Below, piece after piece: positions 18,230-32,100 of a DNA stretch of 64,000 nucleotides. This DNA is from Brachypterus glaber. Taxonomy: Eukaryota; Arthropoda; Insecta; Coleoptera; Kateretidae. Position 1 is the first letter of the stretch. Every line of letters begins with the position of its first letter. The stretch spans positions 7,045,340 to 7,109,339 of the forward strand of contig OY294050.1 in the NCBI GenBank assembly GCA_958510825.1, written 5' to 3'. The notes under the pieces are model-generated. The model was not told the origin of the DNA, made no database searches, and worked only from the letters and a program-made list of their open reading frames with translations. A program made the translations under genes and the position numbers.

Positions 18230-20879
18230 CTATGAATTTAATACTTCTATAATTTCATTGAAATCAGTAACAAACCATTTTGCCTTTTGCTTTACAATTG
18301 GTCTAATGACATTACCGCCATAACCTGAAAAAAAAAATGTAATTCGTATTTTATTTTATATTTGAATAGAAAACGAAATTTCATGAAGTTTGAGTGGTCA
18401 CAAGGCTATATTACTTCCAAAAATAAAAAAAGTTATAGCTAAAATAAAGTTCTTACCTATGAAACCATCCGCTGGAGGGCTAGCTTCTAAATCAGTAGCG
18501 CCATCTCCGATTAATATAACGTTTTTGTAATTGTGCGTTTGTTTTAATAAGTTTATCACGACGGCTTTGCCTCCGCTTTTTGACGTGGGCTCGTTTTCTT
18601 CAAAACCTGCATAATCACCTTCAAATAAAAATAATTAAACTACATAGTTGCAATCAAATACCCTGTATTTCCAAATACCGACCTGTATAATAGAATTTCA
18701 TTCTATTGGCGTAAATATTTTCATAAGGAATGTTCAGTCGAGCCGCAATAGGGGCTATTATACATTTAAATCCGCCTGATATTAGGTATACAGGAATTTT
18801 TTTGGAATGTAATGCTTGAATGAGACACCTACAAAATTATTTTATAGATTACCCAGACAGAAAATAATAACTATTAGATATCCAGGGGATATACTTTTTG
18901 GATATACAGTATATACAATGATAGCCTGGATTGACAGTAGATGTAGAAATGCCCGCCTATCTCCAGGATATCCACGAGATATCCAGTGGACATCTATTTT
19001 TTAACCTCCCTAAAGTATATCCACTGGATCTCTAATAGATATACTGGATATCCATGGGATATACTTTAAGTATATCCCCTGGATATCTAATAATTATATC
19101 TAATAATTATTATGTGCTGTCTGGGTAGATATGTTATGCCGACTTTTTGACTCGTACACAGTCATCTTCAGGTATCAGGTGCCCTGAAGATGTTTTGAGT
19201 AGTGAAAATCGAAACGTAGGATAAAAACTCGTCTAAAATTCGATTATTACTTGACTCCGGGTGTTAAATTTGGTGGTTCGGTCCTGATAAAATCTCTGAC
19301 TTGGTTTAAATGAGGTTGAATAATATCTAAACGTAATTTGAGAGCTTCTTGGAATGTCATGCTCCCAGTCATGGCTTTGGCAGTCCTAAAATCAAACAAT
19401 ATGAAATATAATCAGAGATTATCGTTTTATGACTAAGCCACAGTAAACTGTGACAGCTCTAGGCAAGCTTTACTTTTGTCTTTACCCATTGGGTTAGAGT
19501 AAAAACTGGTTATTATTTTATTTTTCTTTTAAATATTTTTCAGCACCAGAAAATATTAGATATCATATTGTAGGCTACAATTTGTAGCGGCCCAATATCA
19601 GTTTAATTGAAATGGAACGCAAATTCATGATCTTAGTTTTAAACAAGTCGTGAAGATATGTAACGCTACACATTCCATTATATACTATTCATAGTAAATG
19701 GTATATTGCGTTTTCCCAAATACCTGAAAATTTTTTTTTTCAGAAATAAAAAACTTAAAAAAAAATTAACATTTTTTTTATTGTTTTTGAAAAAAAAAAC
19801 AATTTTCAAAAAAAAAAAATTGTTAAAATTTTTGTTTTAATATAAGAACTTTTTTTAAAAACAAAATCTGGGTTTTTTTTTAATTTTCAAAAAAAAACTT
19901 TCTTTTTTTTTCTTTATTTCTTTATGCAAAAAACGAAAAAAAAAAAGATTTTTTTTAAATGATAGTTTTTTCAATTTTTAAAAAAGTTTAACCCCCCGTA
20001 ATTTTTTTGTTGTTGAGTGGATTACTTTCAAAATTGGTAGAATTGACCCTTATAATAAAAGTAATTTTTCCTGAAAAATTTACATTAATCGGAGTTCGAT
20101 TTTTTTAAAAGTTTAACCCCTCATAACTTTTTTGTTTTTGTGGGGATTCTTTTCAAAAACAATAGGGATCTTTCCCTCATAGAACTTGATTCTTACTGAA
20201 AATTTCAAGTCGATCGAATTATTCGTTCTTGAGTTATCGTGTTCCTAAAAATCGTGACATCGGACGGACGGACGGACGTACATTTAAAAAAAAAATGCTT
20301 TTTTTATGAAACAAGGAAATATTTTTTTGACTAGGACGATTTTTGATTTTTTTTTTTGAAAATTTGAAACTACCGTATAATACTATTCTAGCGCAGGCGC
20401 TGTGAATCAGGGGCGGATTTATTTCATTTTAGTGGAGGGGGCCATCCATAAGGAAAAAAATTGAGCTTTCACCAAAAATATAATTTTGAAGGTATTTCTA
20501 TGCTAATATAACTCTCTGGGGGGGCCCCCATGGCCCCTCCCCTAAATCCGCCCATGCTGTGAATAGTATAAAAATAATAGATTAAATCTTTTGTGCTATG
20601 AATGTAAAATGTCATTTGTCATTATTTGATTCTGTCAAAAATATACTTAAACATACTTAAGTTAGTTTTATACGACTTAGATCTAAGACTTAGTAAGACC
20701 TTATTTTTCGAAAGTTTATTTTTTTTAATTTTTTTTACTCACAAGTTAGCAACTTCAGCGCCCTTATTGCAAAATTTTGCTAATTCGTCTATGCCTTCTT
20801 CTTTTATCACAGTCGAATCGACGTCAAAACAGACGCAATCTGCATTTTTCAAAATAGTTTCTACTTCTTTTCGAGACAT
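18230..20879 (-). CDS. aay: Phosphoserine phosphatase
   Basis: This HAD-family enzyme hydrolyses L-3-phosphoserine to L-serine, the last step of serine biosynthesis, in the cytosol. Minus-strand exons are 20879-20743, 19385-19251, 18828-18683, 18618-18457 and 18324-18230 (TAG). All junctions are GT..AG with phases 2, 2, 1, 1, giving 224 residues, the usual length (human about 225). The catalytic motifs are visible: motif I CFDVDSTV, with nucleophile D19 and acid/base D21; EEGIDELA substrate cap; motif II LISGGF with S108; motif III lysine in SGGK about 157; and motif IV IGDGATDLEA with D178 and D182. It ends KWFVTDFNEIIEVLNS. The start is the only in-frame ATG before the DxDxT motif. The fly orthologue is astray. 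It is co-oriented with the serine palmitoyltransferase gene 2.3 kb upstream. Two MITEs lie in its introns. Confidence 0.93.
18851..19126. mobile_element. CCCAG-ended MITE in intron 2 of the phosphatase gene
   Basis: Ends are ACCCAGACAG at 18851 and CTGTCTGGGT at 19126, with TA next to the CCCAG/CTGGG core on both sides. The interior is largely palindromic and rich in GGATATCC/GATATCCAG motifs. About 276 bp, non-coding. Confidence 0.75.
19960..20600 (+). repeat. Interspersed repeat, copy 2, interrupted by a MITE
   Basis: Block order matches 1280-1560: CCCCCCGTAATTTTTTTG, CGATCGAATTATTCG, GAGTTATCGTG, CGGACGGACGGACG, then TACTATTCTAGCGC. It is interrupted at 20408-20556. It lies in intron 1 of the phosphatase gene. 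Confidence 0.6.
20408..20556. mobile_element. hAT-type MITE, family B, copy 2
   Basis: Ends CAGGGGCGGATTTA and TAAATCCGCCCATG as in 5770-5885. Flanked by CTGTGAAT on both sides (20400-20407 and 20557-20564). The uninterrupted counterpart of the target site is visible near 1525-1540. Confidence 0.88.
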
Positions 20880-21621
20880 TTTCTAAACAATAATTTTGTA
20901 GTAGACTTGTGATTTTAGAAATTAAACTAAACGAATTATACATATGTAAATTGGTAAATTTACGATAGCAAGGTCATTTTTGATAATAACATTTCGAAAT
21001 TTTGTGTATAAATATATAAGGAATATTAAAATTATTATTTTTCAATATGGAAAGAGATATTTGTCTAATTTTTAAGATAATCTTGTTTTTTTTTTTAGAA
21101 AAACTATATTTTAGGTTATGTTATCTACACAGGTACGGATTAAGGATTTTTTACAAGGATGTTATTTTGTCCAGGTGCGGAATAGAATTTTTAGTTTTTT
21201 TTTTATTCAAAATTTTATTTTATTTTCAAGATTCTAAAATAAAACGAATTAAATAACATTGTAATAATCTATATTCATTTAAAATATAGCATAAAAACGT
21301 TTTTATTATCTAATATTTGCGATATAAAAATAATTTGAAAGAACAGAATACTTAAAGTGGAGAATATTTTTTAAACAATAAAAAACTAATCCTTAAAAAT
21401 ACTGAACAAGTGATATGCCTATGTTAATATAATATATTTTTTGATTTTTTTGCTTCTATCGAGGCATTTATAATTATATAACTAGTTAAAAGAAGCGTAT
21501 TATATTTGCAAAATGATCTATGTTTTGTACGGATTTATTAAAAATTCTTGAAATAGGTTAAAACCCCTAGTACAGCAGTGTAATTTTAGTTTAAAAAATT
21601 ATAACCTATAGTGAGTTTATA
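20880..21621. other. Upstream region of the phosphatase gene
   Basis: AT-rich, no exon seen. It should contain the phosphatase promoter on the minus strand, but I see no convincing TATA or initiator. Confidence 0.4.
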
Positions 21622-22195
21622 CAGAGCGTGTCAAAAGTCTGCCCCCCCCCCCTTTAACTTTTGAGCGGCTTAAGATATCAACTTGAAATTTGGAACACTT
21701 AACATAACCCAAATTTTTTTTTGGTATATATATATATATATATATGTGTCCCCCCTTGCCCCCTCTAAATTTAAAGAGTATACATTTTTTAAATTGGAAG
21801 GGGGATCGTGTGATACATCATTTAAAAACTTATAAAATTCTCTATTTTTTTAATTTTTTGGTAGTAATTTTTGGGGGTTTAAAATAGGGTTACAAACAGA
21901 AATGTTCGTCAAAATTTCTTATAAAAAATCAAACAATTTTTGATAAATGGTTTATTTCAGGATACAAATATTCTACAAAAAAAAAATCTTAAAAACCGCA
22001 GTTTTCAGCGAAAAAAAATTAAATATAAAAACCTTAAAAAAATATTTAAAAAATTAAAAAATATATGGTCGAATAGAGAATTTTATAAGCTTTAAAATTA
22101 AAAAAAAATGTCTCCAAAAATTATTTGGTTATGTTATTTAAAACTGGTTTAAGTCGTTCAAAAGTTAAAGGGAGGCGGACTTTTGACACGCTCTG
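21622..22195. mobile_element. CAGAGCGTGTC-ended MITE (TA target), copy 1
   Basis: Ends CAGAGCGTGTCAAAAGTC and GGACTTTTGACACGCTCTG, with TA on both sides. The interior is a long imperfect palindrome with a (TA)n tract near 21726-21745. Terminal pattern and TA duplication suggest a Tc1/mariner-type parent. Confidence 0.85.
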
Positions 22196-22517
22196 TAGAA
22201 TATTAATTTTTGAATTACCAAAAAGAAATCCCCCGTATGGGTGGTAACTACACAATATTTTTACGTCAAATTCCAAATAAAAATGCCATTTGTTTTTATT
22301 TTTTGAAATCTTATGTAATAGAATAAAACCAGCGTAAAAAGCTCGGTAAAAAGGCACATTTTAGTGTGAAGTACAAAAAAAGTTGCGTAAACTTAACTGT
22401 CTAAATGGGCTGTAAAAGCATACTTGAAGTACAAAAAGCAAAACTAAATATTTTTTTAATTTTAATTTTGGTAGATGTAACTTTTAAACATTTTAATAAA
22501 AATACTTAAATTGTGTC

Positions 22518-22698
22518 CCTAATTACAATAGCTAGTTCGTGAACGAAGGGTTTTGCAAAAAAAAATACGAAAATGGTCATGATTTTTCCAAAAAATCGAT
22601 TTTCAATGTTCCGAAAATTGAGTTTTCCGGACGGAAAAAGTAGACATTTTCGTTCAAATAAAAATCACTTCGTTCACGAACTAGCTATCGTAATTAGG
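22518..22698. repeat. 181-bp foldback element
   Basis: Arms CCTAATTACAATAGCTAGTT..CGTGAACGAAG and CTTCGTTCACGAACTAGC..TAATTAGG are almost perfect inverse copies of about 31 bp at the very ends. Non-coding. Confidence 0.8.
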
Positions 22699-23189
22699 AA
22701 CAACACAACAAAATTTTAGATTGATCGGTAAATTGGTTTTCGAGAAATCGTGGTTACAGCAAAAAAAAAGGCGTTTCGGGGCAAGGGCCATCCATGGTTT
22801 CCACAATTTTCTGAATTTTCCAATAAAAAAAATTTCACAAACACATCAAAACATATACTATTTGATATTTTGTAGGTTGTTCGAATAAAGTTGTGTTGGC
22901 ATACCTGAAAAAAATCAATAAAAACCCTTAATTTTCCCGAGACAGTAGGTATATAACTCCTTAAAAATAATAAAAATAAAATCGCTTTAACTGTTAAACG
23001 ATTTAATCTAAATTTAAAATACGTAATGCACAATTTTGCGTAACATATTTAAAACACGTTCTCAAAGATTTTAAATTTAACACAATTGCTTCTTAGCATT
23101 TCTTAGCTAAACAAAATAATTAGTATTTATACCAAAGCGTTCAAAAGTCATACAATTTTTTATTTTTTAAACGTTCATTTTGGATCTTA
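22699..23189. other. Downstream of serine palmitoyltransferase
   Basis: No gene seen. On the minus strand a candidate AATAAA poly(A) signal (TTTATT at 23159-23164) lies 26 nt after the stop codon. Confidence 0.5.
23159..23164 (-). terminator. Candidate poly(A) signal for serine palmitoyltransferase
   Basis: AATAAA on the minus strand, 26 nt past the stop codon. This is close, so the 3' UTR would be very short if it is used. Confidence 0.4.
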
Positions 23190-26100
23190 TTACGTATAAA
23201 CTTTGATACTGTCATAATCTATGGGGGTCAGGTCCCTAGGTTTTCGAGAATATTTTAACCCAATTTCGTCTGCGACTTTTTCGATGGTTTCGAGCGCATA
23301 ATCTAGTTGCTCCTTGGTGTGGCCGGCGGATAAGCAAATGCGAATGCGGCCGCTCAAAAGGGGCGTGGCTGGGTATCCCACGCCTACTGTGGCGATTTTT
23401 TCTTTGATTAGGCCTCGGACCATGGCCCTGAAAACAAAAACAAATGAGGGGTATAGAAACAAATGGTGCAATGCCCACATTTTTCTCAAATTGAGTTAGA
23501 GATGGTGTTCAAATCAGTTTTTTCCGCTCTATCCAACGTTATAAACGTTGGATTTAAACTAGCAATGTAAGGGTATAATATAGGGTTAAAATATGGGTAT
23601 AACGTATAAAAAGTGTCATTTTATTCACTTTTTATGTTTTATTTAATAGATTACATGAGGATGGCTAAATACAGAACTAGAATTGATGTTTTTCTACGAC
23701 TGCTTTAGAATGTAAGCAAATACACACACTTTTCAAACACAGAACGAACCCATTCTAGCTCTAGATACGGTATGAATATTCCGTATCAAGTGTTAGAATG
23801 AGCACATGTAGTACCATCTCTTGTTTATAAAAGTAAAGAAAACTGTAGCAAAATTAGCAAAAATATATATATTTTACCATGAAATATTGAATAATTTAAT
23901 GCAATTTAAAGTTTTGCGTTAAAATTACATAAAGTTTATTAGTTTTTCTTAATATTTGACCAGTTTTTTATCAATTTAGTTCAAAAAATTAAAACTGCTC
24001 CATCTATTGTGAAATATTTAAACCCGATATCTGTCACAAAAATCTGACATAACCTTCAATTTTTGCATTATAATTTGTAAATATGTGCTAAAATTGAATA
24101 AAAATCTTTTTTAAGTACTGATATGATAAAATTAATAAATAACATTAATTGCTTTATTTAAAAATATGTGTTTTGTTGCATTTACAATGTCGAGTCACAA
24201 AAAACATTGTTTTTAACCTTGTTCGCAGTTTAAAGCCATACAGTGTTTCATATATGCAGTCGAAGAAAAAGTATAGTCTACAACACGTATGGAATAGTCA
24301 TTCCGCGCTCGCGGGACCGTCATAGTCGCCTGCTGGCTCGTATGACAAACTTTTCGATCGTGTGGAATATTGTCTATTCCATACTAGTTATAGAATATAC
24401 TATTCTTGAAAATAATTTTGACGTTTCTTAAAAAATAACTATGAATTCTTAAAATTTAAAACTTTATACTTACGCAATTTTTGAATATAAATAAACCAAA
24501 ATTGGCACAACCGGCGAATCCTCGTTTCCGTGAATGATCAGACCCATTTGCTCCAAACGCCTTCTAAAATATCTTGTGTTTCTGGCCAGCGCCTCTATAC
24601 GTTTTTGCCCTTCGTGCGTTCCGTCCTTGCCCATCAGAATTTTCAAAACTTGCATAATTTGGGCCGCCAATCCTGGTGATATTGCGAAAGCGTGCTGAGA
24701 CGCGTAGCTCTGCATTCGGAAAAATGTGATCAATTTCTGAAAAAAAAAACAATACAACTTTTTTAATTTTCTTATAAATCTAGCCTTGTGACGGCTCAAA
24801 CTTCACGAAATTACATTTTCTATTAATTTTTACATAACATAGAGTATTTTTTTTAAATTAAAATATTTTTTTATACACAGTCTTTTGGCGGAAAATAAAG
24901 GGGATGATTCTACATTACAAAACATGATATACGAGCATAGGAAGCGAATCCTATAGAGTTACGACCATAGACTTTATTTTTTCTATGGTTATGACCCTTT
25001 AAAATTGTACTGCCCTGCTAAGGCAAGTTGTCCTATCTGCAAATTAGATGTGTGGAGATATGGCCAATTTTATTGTTTTTGTTTGCACTTTTTGAAAACA
25101 TGTTTAACTAAATATGGCGTTGGGTTCTGCTTTATTTTCTATCAAAAATACGTGATCCTTTGAAAAAAAAATATATATATATTTTTTTTTGTTACAAAAA
25201 TAAATTGTCATACTAAATGCATTTGTTCTATTTGAGAAAGTTAGGACAAAATGATCTAAAAAGTCCAATCAAATTACTAAGATCTGTAAAGTTAGTCCTA
25301 GTCCTGACTTATTCGTCTAGTAAAGACTAGTTAGGACAATTTTATTTAGAAAACTTTTTTCCACATAGGACAAACATCTTAGGCTAATTTTCAAGATTTG
25401 GGTTTAAGATAGGACATTTCTTTTTGATAGTCTCATGGGGTTTGTGCAAAACAATACAATGGTGTGCTTATCTCAAAAAGTGAATTTGGGCAGATAGGAC
25501 AACTTGACTTAGCGGGCAGTGAACCTGAAATAAGGTTTTTAATTAATAACTCTAGTACCCTTTGAGGGTTTAGTATTATTTTATTAACAGAAGTATTTTT
25601 TACCTTAGATCCCGCAATGTAGCCTCCAGCAGACCCGAAACTTTTCGTAAATGTGCCCATAAGTATATCGATATCTTTGGGATCGCACCCGAAATAATCG
25701 ATTATACCTTTCCCGTGTTTACCCATGGCGCCCACAGAGTGCGCTTCATCCAAATACAAGTAGGCCTTGTATTTTTTCTTCAGCTCGATAATTTCGGGCA
25801 AGCGGACTATCGTGCCCTCCATGGAATAGACTCCTTCCACTACAATCACGATTTTTTTCCATGGAACATACTCGTTTTTGTTTTTCGTTGGTTGGCCATA
25901 GTATATGGCCTCTTTTAGGGTTTCTTCTAAATGGTTTACATCTGCAAAAACACGGGAATGTTAAAAATATGGCATTAACATAATTTAAATTTATATAAAA
26001 ATCGAGATTTCGGAGATTTCGCAAAGATATCGAAGTTTTTGGGTGGGATTTCGGATGGGATTCGGGAGGTCAACCCCTCGAAAAAAAAAATACCTACCGT

Positions 26101-29100
26101 TATGTTTAAAAACCTTAACAACGCACCCAGGCAGTTTAATGCCCACTATAATACTGGCGTGGTTTTTCTCGTCGGATATGACGAGACATCCGGGACTTAA
26201 AAATGTGGGTATGTTGAGGGCGTTAGTGGCGAAACCCATACCAAAAACGATCGAGTCCTCCACGCCCAGAAATTCGGCCATCAATTTTTCCAACTCCACA
26301 TGGAGGTCGCATGTTCCGAATTGTTTGCGGGTCCCACCTATAAAATATAATTATTATTTAACTCCACAAAAAAAAACGGTAACCAACAGGATTGCTATAT
26401 ATCGTTTCCTATAAATTTTAAGCCGCTAAATCCAAATCTTGTGGCAGAATTTCTCCAGCACGTTTTCGAAAAAAATAGGGTTTATACTTCTTACGTTTTA
26501 AAATATTTCCATATCCGTTAAGCTATGTTAATATTTGTTATATTAATTAATTTTTAATAATAATATTTGCAAATAATTTTGATTACAAACAAGAAATTCT
26601 GCTATAAATGCAAAATAAATAAAGAAATATCAAATTAAAAAGGGTATTTCTAGCGTATCAAATTTGAAGACATGAAGATTGTTTTTTTATATTATATCTT
26701 CATCGAAAATATAATAATATAATAATATGGGAAATGTGATAAAATTCGATAACAAGATTTAACAAAAGGGTGAACTAATTAAAAAAGCCTGTAAAACATT
26801 GATCTCTTTAATTAGAGTTTTAAAGATCTAAAATTTACCATACCTGTAGAAATGCCGTATTTATAAATTGAGGATATTGCCGCTTCTGCACATGGTCCTG
26901 AAGATTCCGCAAAGCCCAAATAATTATAAGATGCCAAATTTAAACAGTTCACTTTATTCCCCGTAAATCTGAAAAAAAGTTCAAAATAGAGCTCTCTACA
27001 ACTAGAATTATGAAACAAAAGACGTCTACCCTATCTCTATCTCATTTGTGCTACCCTTTCCAGCCAACCAAATAAATACTGTATTTGTTTTTTATACAAC
27101 AAATACAGTATTTATTTGGTTGGCCGGAAAGTGTAGCACTGAGCGGTACGAACGAACATAGCTAATGTGAATCTGTAGAATAAGATAATTCTACTAAAAT
27201 TTAGATGGCGCCAGTAATTTCTTTAATAAAAATAATATAGTTACACTTTTCGCCCGGCCAAGTAAATATTGTATTTGTTCAATAAAGAACAAATACAGAA
27301 TTTGTTTGGTTGGGTGGAAGTGAGAGTATATGTATGTCTTCTATCCTTTTTGGGTAGAACTTTTGTCCCTGTCTAATCTAACGGGAGAAATCGCCATTGA
27401 CTTCCTTGGTCTTTTCAAACAAGAAAATAATTAAAGATATTTAAAATAATATTTTCAAATTGACTTGGATGAAATTCCGACGTACACTCTGAATTTTATT
27501 AAAATTTACAATTTTAGAATTTTCGACTTCCGGGATTTTAATAAAATTCTGTGATGAAGTCAGAATTTTTAAACATTCAAAAAATTTGTAATTTATTTTT
27601 AAGGGTCCTTTTAATTAAAAAAAGCTCTACAAAGTTTTTCTTGTCCATGATGAAACAAAAAATAAAATATGTATGTGTGAGTGAGTTCGGCCCGGTTCCT
27701 ATTGGTTAAAATGCAATTTTTAAAGGCCTTTTTTGATCCGAAAATTCTCGTTTATTAATAAAGAAATCGATATGAGATTTTCACGATTGTTTAGTTAAAG
27801 AGTAGCTTAAGTGCCTAATATCGCCATTTTTTCGATTTTGTTGTTTTTAATGTAGGTAATATCGTCGGCTTACAAGTAAAGAGCACTAAGTCCAAAAGCA
27901 TGGTTTTGAGATATTGACAAATTTAACTTTCATTGTTGTTTTTTAATTTTTGTAATAATTGTTTTTGGAAAAAAACTACCGCAAATTGCAATGACATGTT
28001 TGGACATAATGATGTCCCATTTGCAGTTAAATAAAGAAAAATTGAAGTAGTTTAATTTAACTAAATTTGAAAAAAGACATGGACTTTTAATTGTAGGCCC
28101 ACGACGTCGGCTTACAAGTAAAGAGCACTAAGTCAATAAAATAATATAAAAAACAACTATTTAAAATTAAAACCCTTCTATTAATTAAACGTAATGTATA
28201 ACTATAAAGTAGAAAACAAGATGTTTACATACATTTTAAAAAACTAGATTTTTAAAAGAAGGGTTAGGACTTTTTGATTGTTTAAAGAACGTTTCCAAAA
28301 TTAATAAAATTAATTAGTATTGATTATACAAAACTGCTTACTATGCCAGAACTAAGACAGTTTTCAGAGGCCATCGGCTGTGCCGGCAAAGAAGCATCTC
28401 CTAAAGTCAATAATTATAATGAATCATTATTAATAATAAAACACTTCACGGTGCAATTCTAAGGGCTGTTTTCCGAACTTGCCGCGAACTTTAGTTTTTT
28501 TCTTATATTCTTGTTATTTATGTAGTAACCAAGGATTTAAGAGCAAAATTAAAATAATCTATCAGTTAAAATTTGAATGCGTTTGTCAGTACAATAAATA
28601 ACGAGTTATTGTATCATATAAATGATTAAAGCAATCATATTTTTATAAATTAACTCTTTTTAGAAAGTCACTTAGTGCAAAAACATTTGAAATAATCTAC
28701 AAGTATAACGCACTAAGTGCACTAAGTGACTTAGTGCCTATTGCCAGATAAAATTTTAATCAAAATCAAATTGGTGCGTTTTGTATAGGGGGTAACTCCC
28801 TTGGCAGTCCACCTAGAAGTTAGTTCGGTTTACCTATACATAGATCATCAAAAATTAACTACAGTGCTATTAAAATCCCATTTTTGCAAAAAAGGACGCC
28901 GCACTATGCCGCCCAAGCATTGTTTTGATTTCCAAAAAGAAAAAACAAATTTCATAAATAGAACAAAATTTAAAAAACAATAACTAGACTATTCTGCGTT
29001 ATAAAAATGTATTGATTTTGTGTTTAATTAATTAGGGTTTCTATAAAGGTTGGTCCGGGAATAGCCCTAAGAGAGCTACGGCCCTTAGATAACATATTGA

Positions 29101-32100
29101 ATGGAGAACAAAAAAAAAAGTATCAATAAAATTTTAATGCTGCAGGGTGATTCTTCATTTAAAACTGAGCAAAAAAGTATTCCTTACCAAAACACCTAAA
29201 TTTAATATTAAAGGAGTAATAGCCTTTTAAAAAGTGACGTTTTTGGAGGCACAAAATGTTACTTCCTCTTAATCGCATTTTTTTTTTTTTAAAACGGTTG
29301 CTCCTACAGTGAGACACTATATGACATTTTTTATGTATTTTTACTCAAGGAATCCATATATTTTACCAAAAATTCAAAAAAAAAGTACAACAAAAAGTTT
29401 GGGGCAAAAATGTGTTAAGCCTAATACATTTTTCCGTCTAGGGACGCCTCTGGATAAATTCAAAAAAAATAAATTAACATAAACTTATTGCCCTTATTAA
29501 TACTAGTAAACATGCAAAAGCTCGTCGCTCTAGCTTAAAGGGTACCAGAGTTATTAATTAAAAACCTTATTTTTATTACAATTTTAAAGGGGCGTAGCTT
29601 CCTTAGGGCTCATTTGCGGACCAACCTTTATAGGAACTTTTTTTGATATTTTTGGATGCAGAATGACCTCTTAAATTTTGGCATGCCAGTTATTGATCAC
29701 CCTGTATATATATCATTTTTTTATTCAAAAAAACCTTTAAAAACTTACTGAAATGTCCATCCACTGTCATTGGTCACCCTTTCCTTCAACACGACCTGCG
29801 CCCCGGGTACGCCGGAAATGGGGTAATTCCAACAGTCTCTGATCCTCCGATAAACATACGAACTGTAGAACGCCGCGAATCTGTCGAAAAGTGGCGGATA
29901 TCCGGTTCTGTTGATTTCTTTGACACTTTTTGGCGGGAAAAGGGCTTGACTGAGATAGCCCAAAAACATGAGAATGTAAAAGCTGATTTGTGTTAGGGCG
30001 GCAGTCCATATGGTTGGGGGCTCAAAACTTTCTCGGAATTCTTTTGGTTTCTTTGTTGGTTGCTTGAATCCCTAAAAATTAAAAATACTACTTTAAGGTA
30101 TATTTTTTTCAGGACTGTATTCTCCCCGTTTAAATGTGGGGGGGGCTAAGCTAAAGCTAAAAAACATATGCCAAAAGACAGTGTATTTTAAAGTTTATTT
30201 CTCAACTTTTGGACAATTGACGCTGTTTATAGATAACACAGGTTTACAAAAAAAAAGTCAGGACTATTTGACCGGACCATGGTATTCCTAAGTATTTTGG
30301 CTCCCTGAATCAGATCCCGGGGTCAGTTTTGCCCCATCACGTCAGGAAAACGAGATTTCAAGGTCATTTGGAGGTCAAAATGGTGATTTTTTGGGAGCGG
30401 CCCCGTGACAACATCTCAACGTTCAGAAAGTATTCAAGACATACACAGTTACCCGTGAAGTTAACAGGTCTCTTGAGATATTGTCGCGGGGCCGCTTCCA
30501 AAAAATCACCAATTTGACCTCAAATGACCTTGAAATCTCGTTTTCCTGACGTGATGGGGCAAAACTAACCCCGGGATCTGATTCAGGGCGCCAAAATACC
30601 TAGGAATACCATAGTCCGGTCAAATAGTCCTGACTTTTTTTTTTTGGTACACCTGTGTAATTTTTAATTAGCTCACATATCATTTAACACAGTCTGTATA
30701 GATTTTATTAGCCAAAAAAATCAGTTAAAATAAATCTTGTAAGCTTAAAATAGAACATAAATAAAGTACTTAACACATGTGTTGCAAAATAAATTTTATT
30801 GTCCATTTGGTATAAATAAATGTTTATTCCAAATTCCAATAAAAATAAAACACGTTTTTGCCCATAGTTTTGACTTGTTAACACTGAAAAAACAAGTTTT
30901 TTTTTTTTTTAATTTAAACCCTTTATTGCTAAAAACTGGTTTCTTGCCAGCCCTGTTTGTAAATATGAGGCATAAATAGCAGAGATATCTGCCTCATTTA
31001 GTCTTTTTTACGGAATTTCCTTTGGTTTTAATCAGAGCCGGCCTTTGAAGAATCGCCGTCGAGGGGCGTTTTTTTTAGTCTTCAGAATTATCAGGGGGGT
31101 AAATATCTTTTTTCTGAAGTGATGAACTTTTTTTTAAGTTGTCAAAAGTCTTATTTAATTTTTTTTTTAGTAGGGGCACCAAGTCAAATGTTTGCTTCAG
31201 GCCGGTTCTGGTTTTAATGACATGGAAGAAAGAGAAGTGCTCTCTATGACCATTAGGGTGATTTACCAAAATTTCAAATTGAAAAATTTGGAGGTCTCAC
31301 CCTTTTAATTTGTTCATTGAGGTAAGATTATCATCCCTGAATTTTTTCAGAATTTTTGAAAAGAATCTAGAGGTTGCTCACAGCCATTTTTTAAATATTT
31401 AAATCTTTTGAACACGACATGGTATAAAGGGATAGTAGGAATCACCAAACCAAATGACCATGTTACATCGGCACTTAGTGCTACTAAGAGTGCCGATGTA
31501 TTGAAATCTTCGCCGAAAAGTCAAAATCTTTGACCACGTTTTTTTTCACATTTCTCGACGTTTTAGGCCATTCTGAGTCGAAATCAGTAAAAAAAATTTT
31601 TGCGTCCGTCTGTCTGTCTCGGTGTAAACTCTGACTCCATTTCTACATGAGATATCGACTTGCGGTTTTTTTTGCATATTGTTTCTTATCGTATTCCAAA
31701 GAGCTGATTAGATTTTGGGGGTAAACGATTGGGGGTAAGGGGGTAAAAATAGGGTAAATCTCCTATTTTTAGCGTTTTTTGTTTATAATTAAGGCAATTA
31801 TTATTGTATTTGGTTAATTTAGCACTTATATAAAAGATAATTTTAAATTGGTCAAAAAATGTTATAAACAACATTTTCCTAAAACGCATTGTTTTCGAGA
31901 TATTGGCGTTTAAAGCAGTAAAAGGTTTTTTTTAGCATATCTCACGTATTTATAACCCGATTTCAAAAAATTATATTTCAAATAAAAGCTCTTTTTAAGC
32001 CCTATAAAAAATGTTATATACAGTTTTTTGCTCGAATATAACGTTTTAAAGATACAGAATTTAAAATCAAACAAAACACCTAGTTTGAAATTTGCAAACT

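Noticed and set aside
18230..18324. Suspected frameshift in the last phosphoserine phosphatase exon
   Set aside because: Recounting the exon gives 95 nt and a continuous frame to KWFVTDFNEIIEVLNS; the gene is intact.
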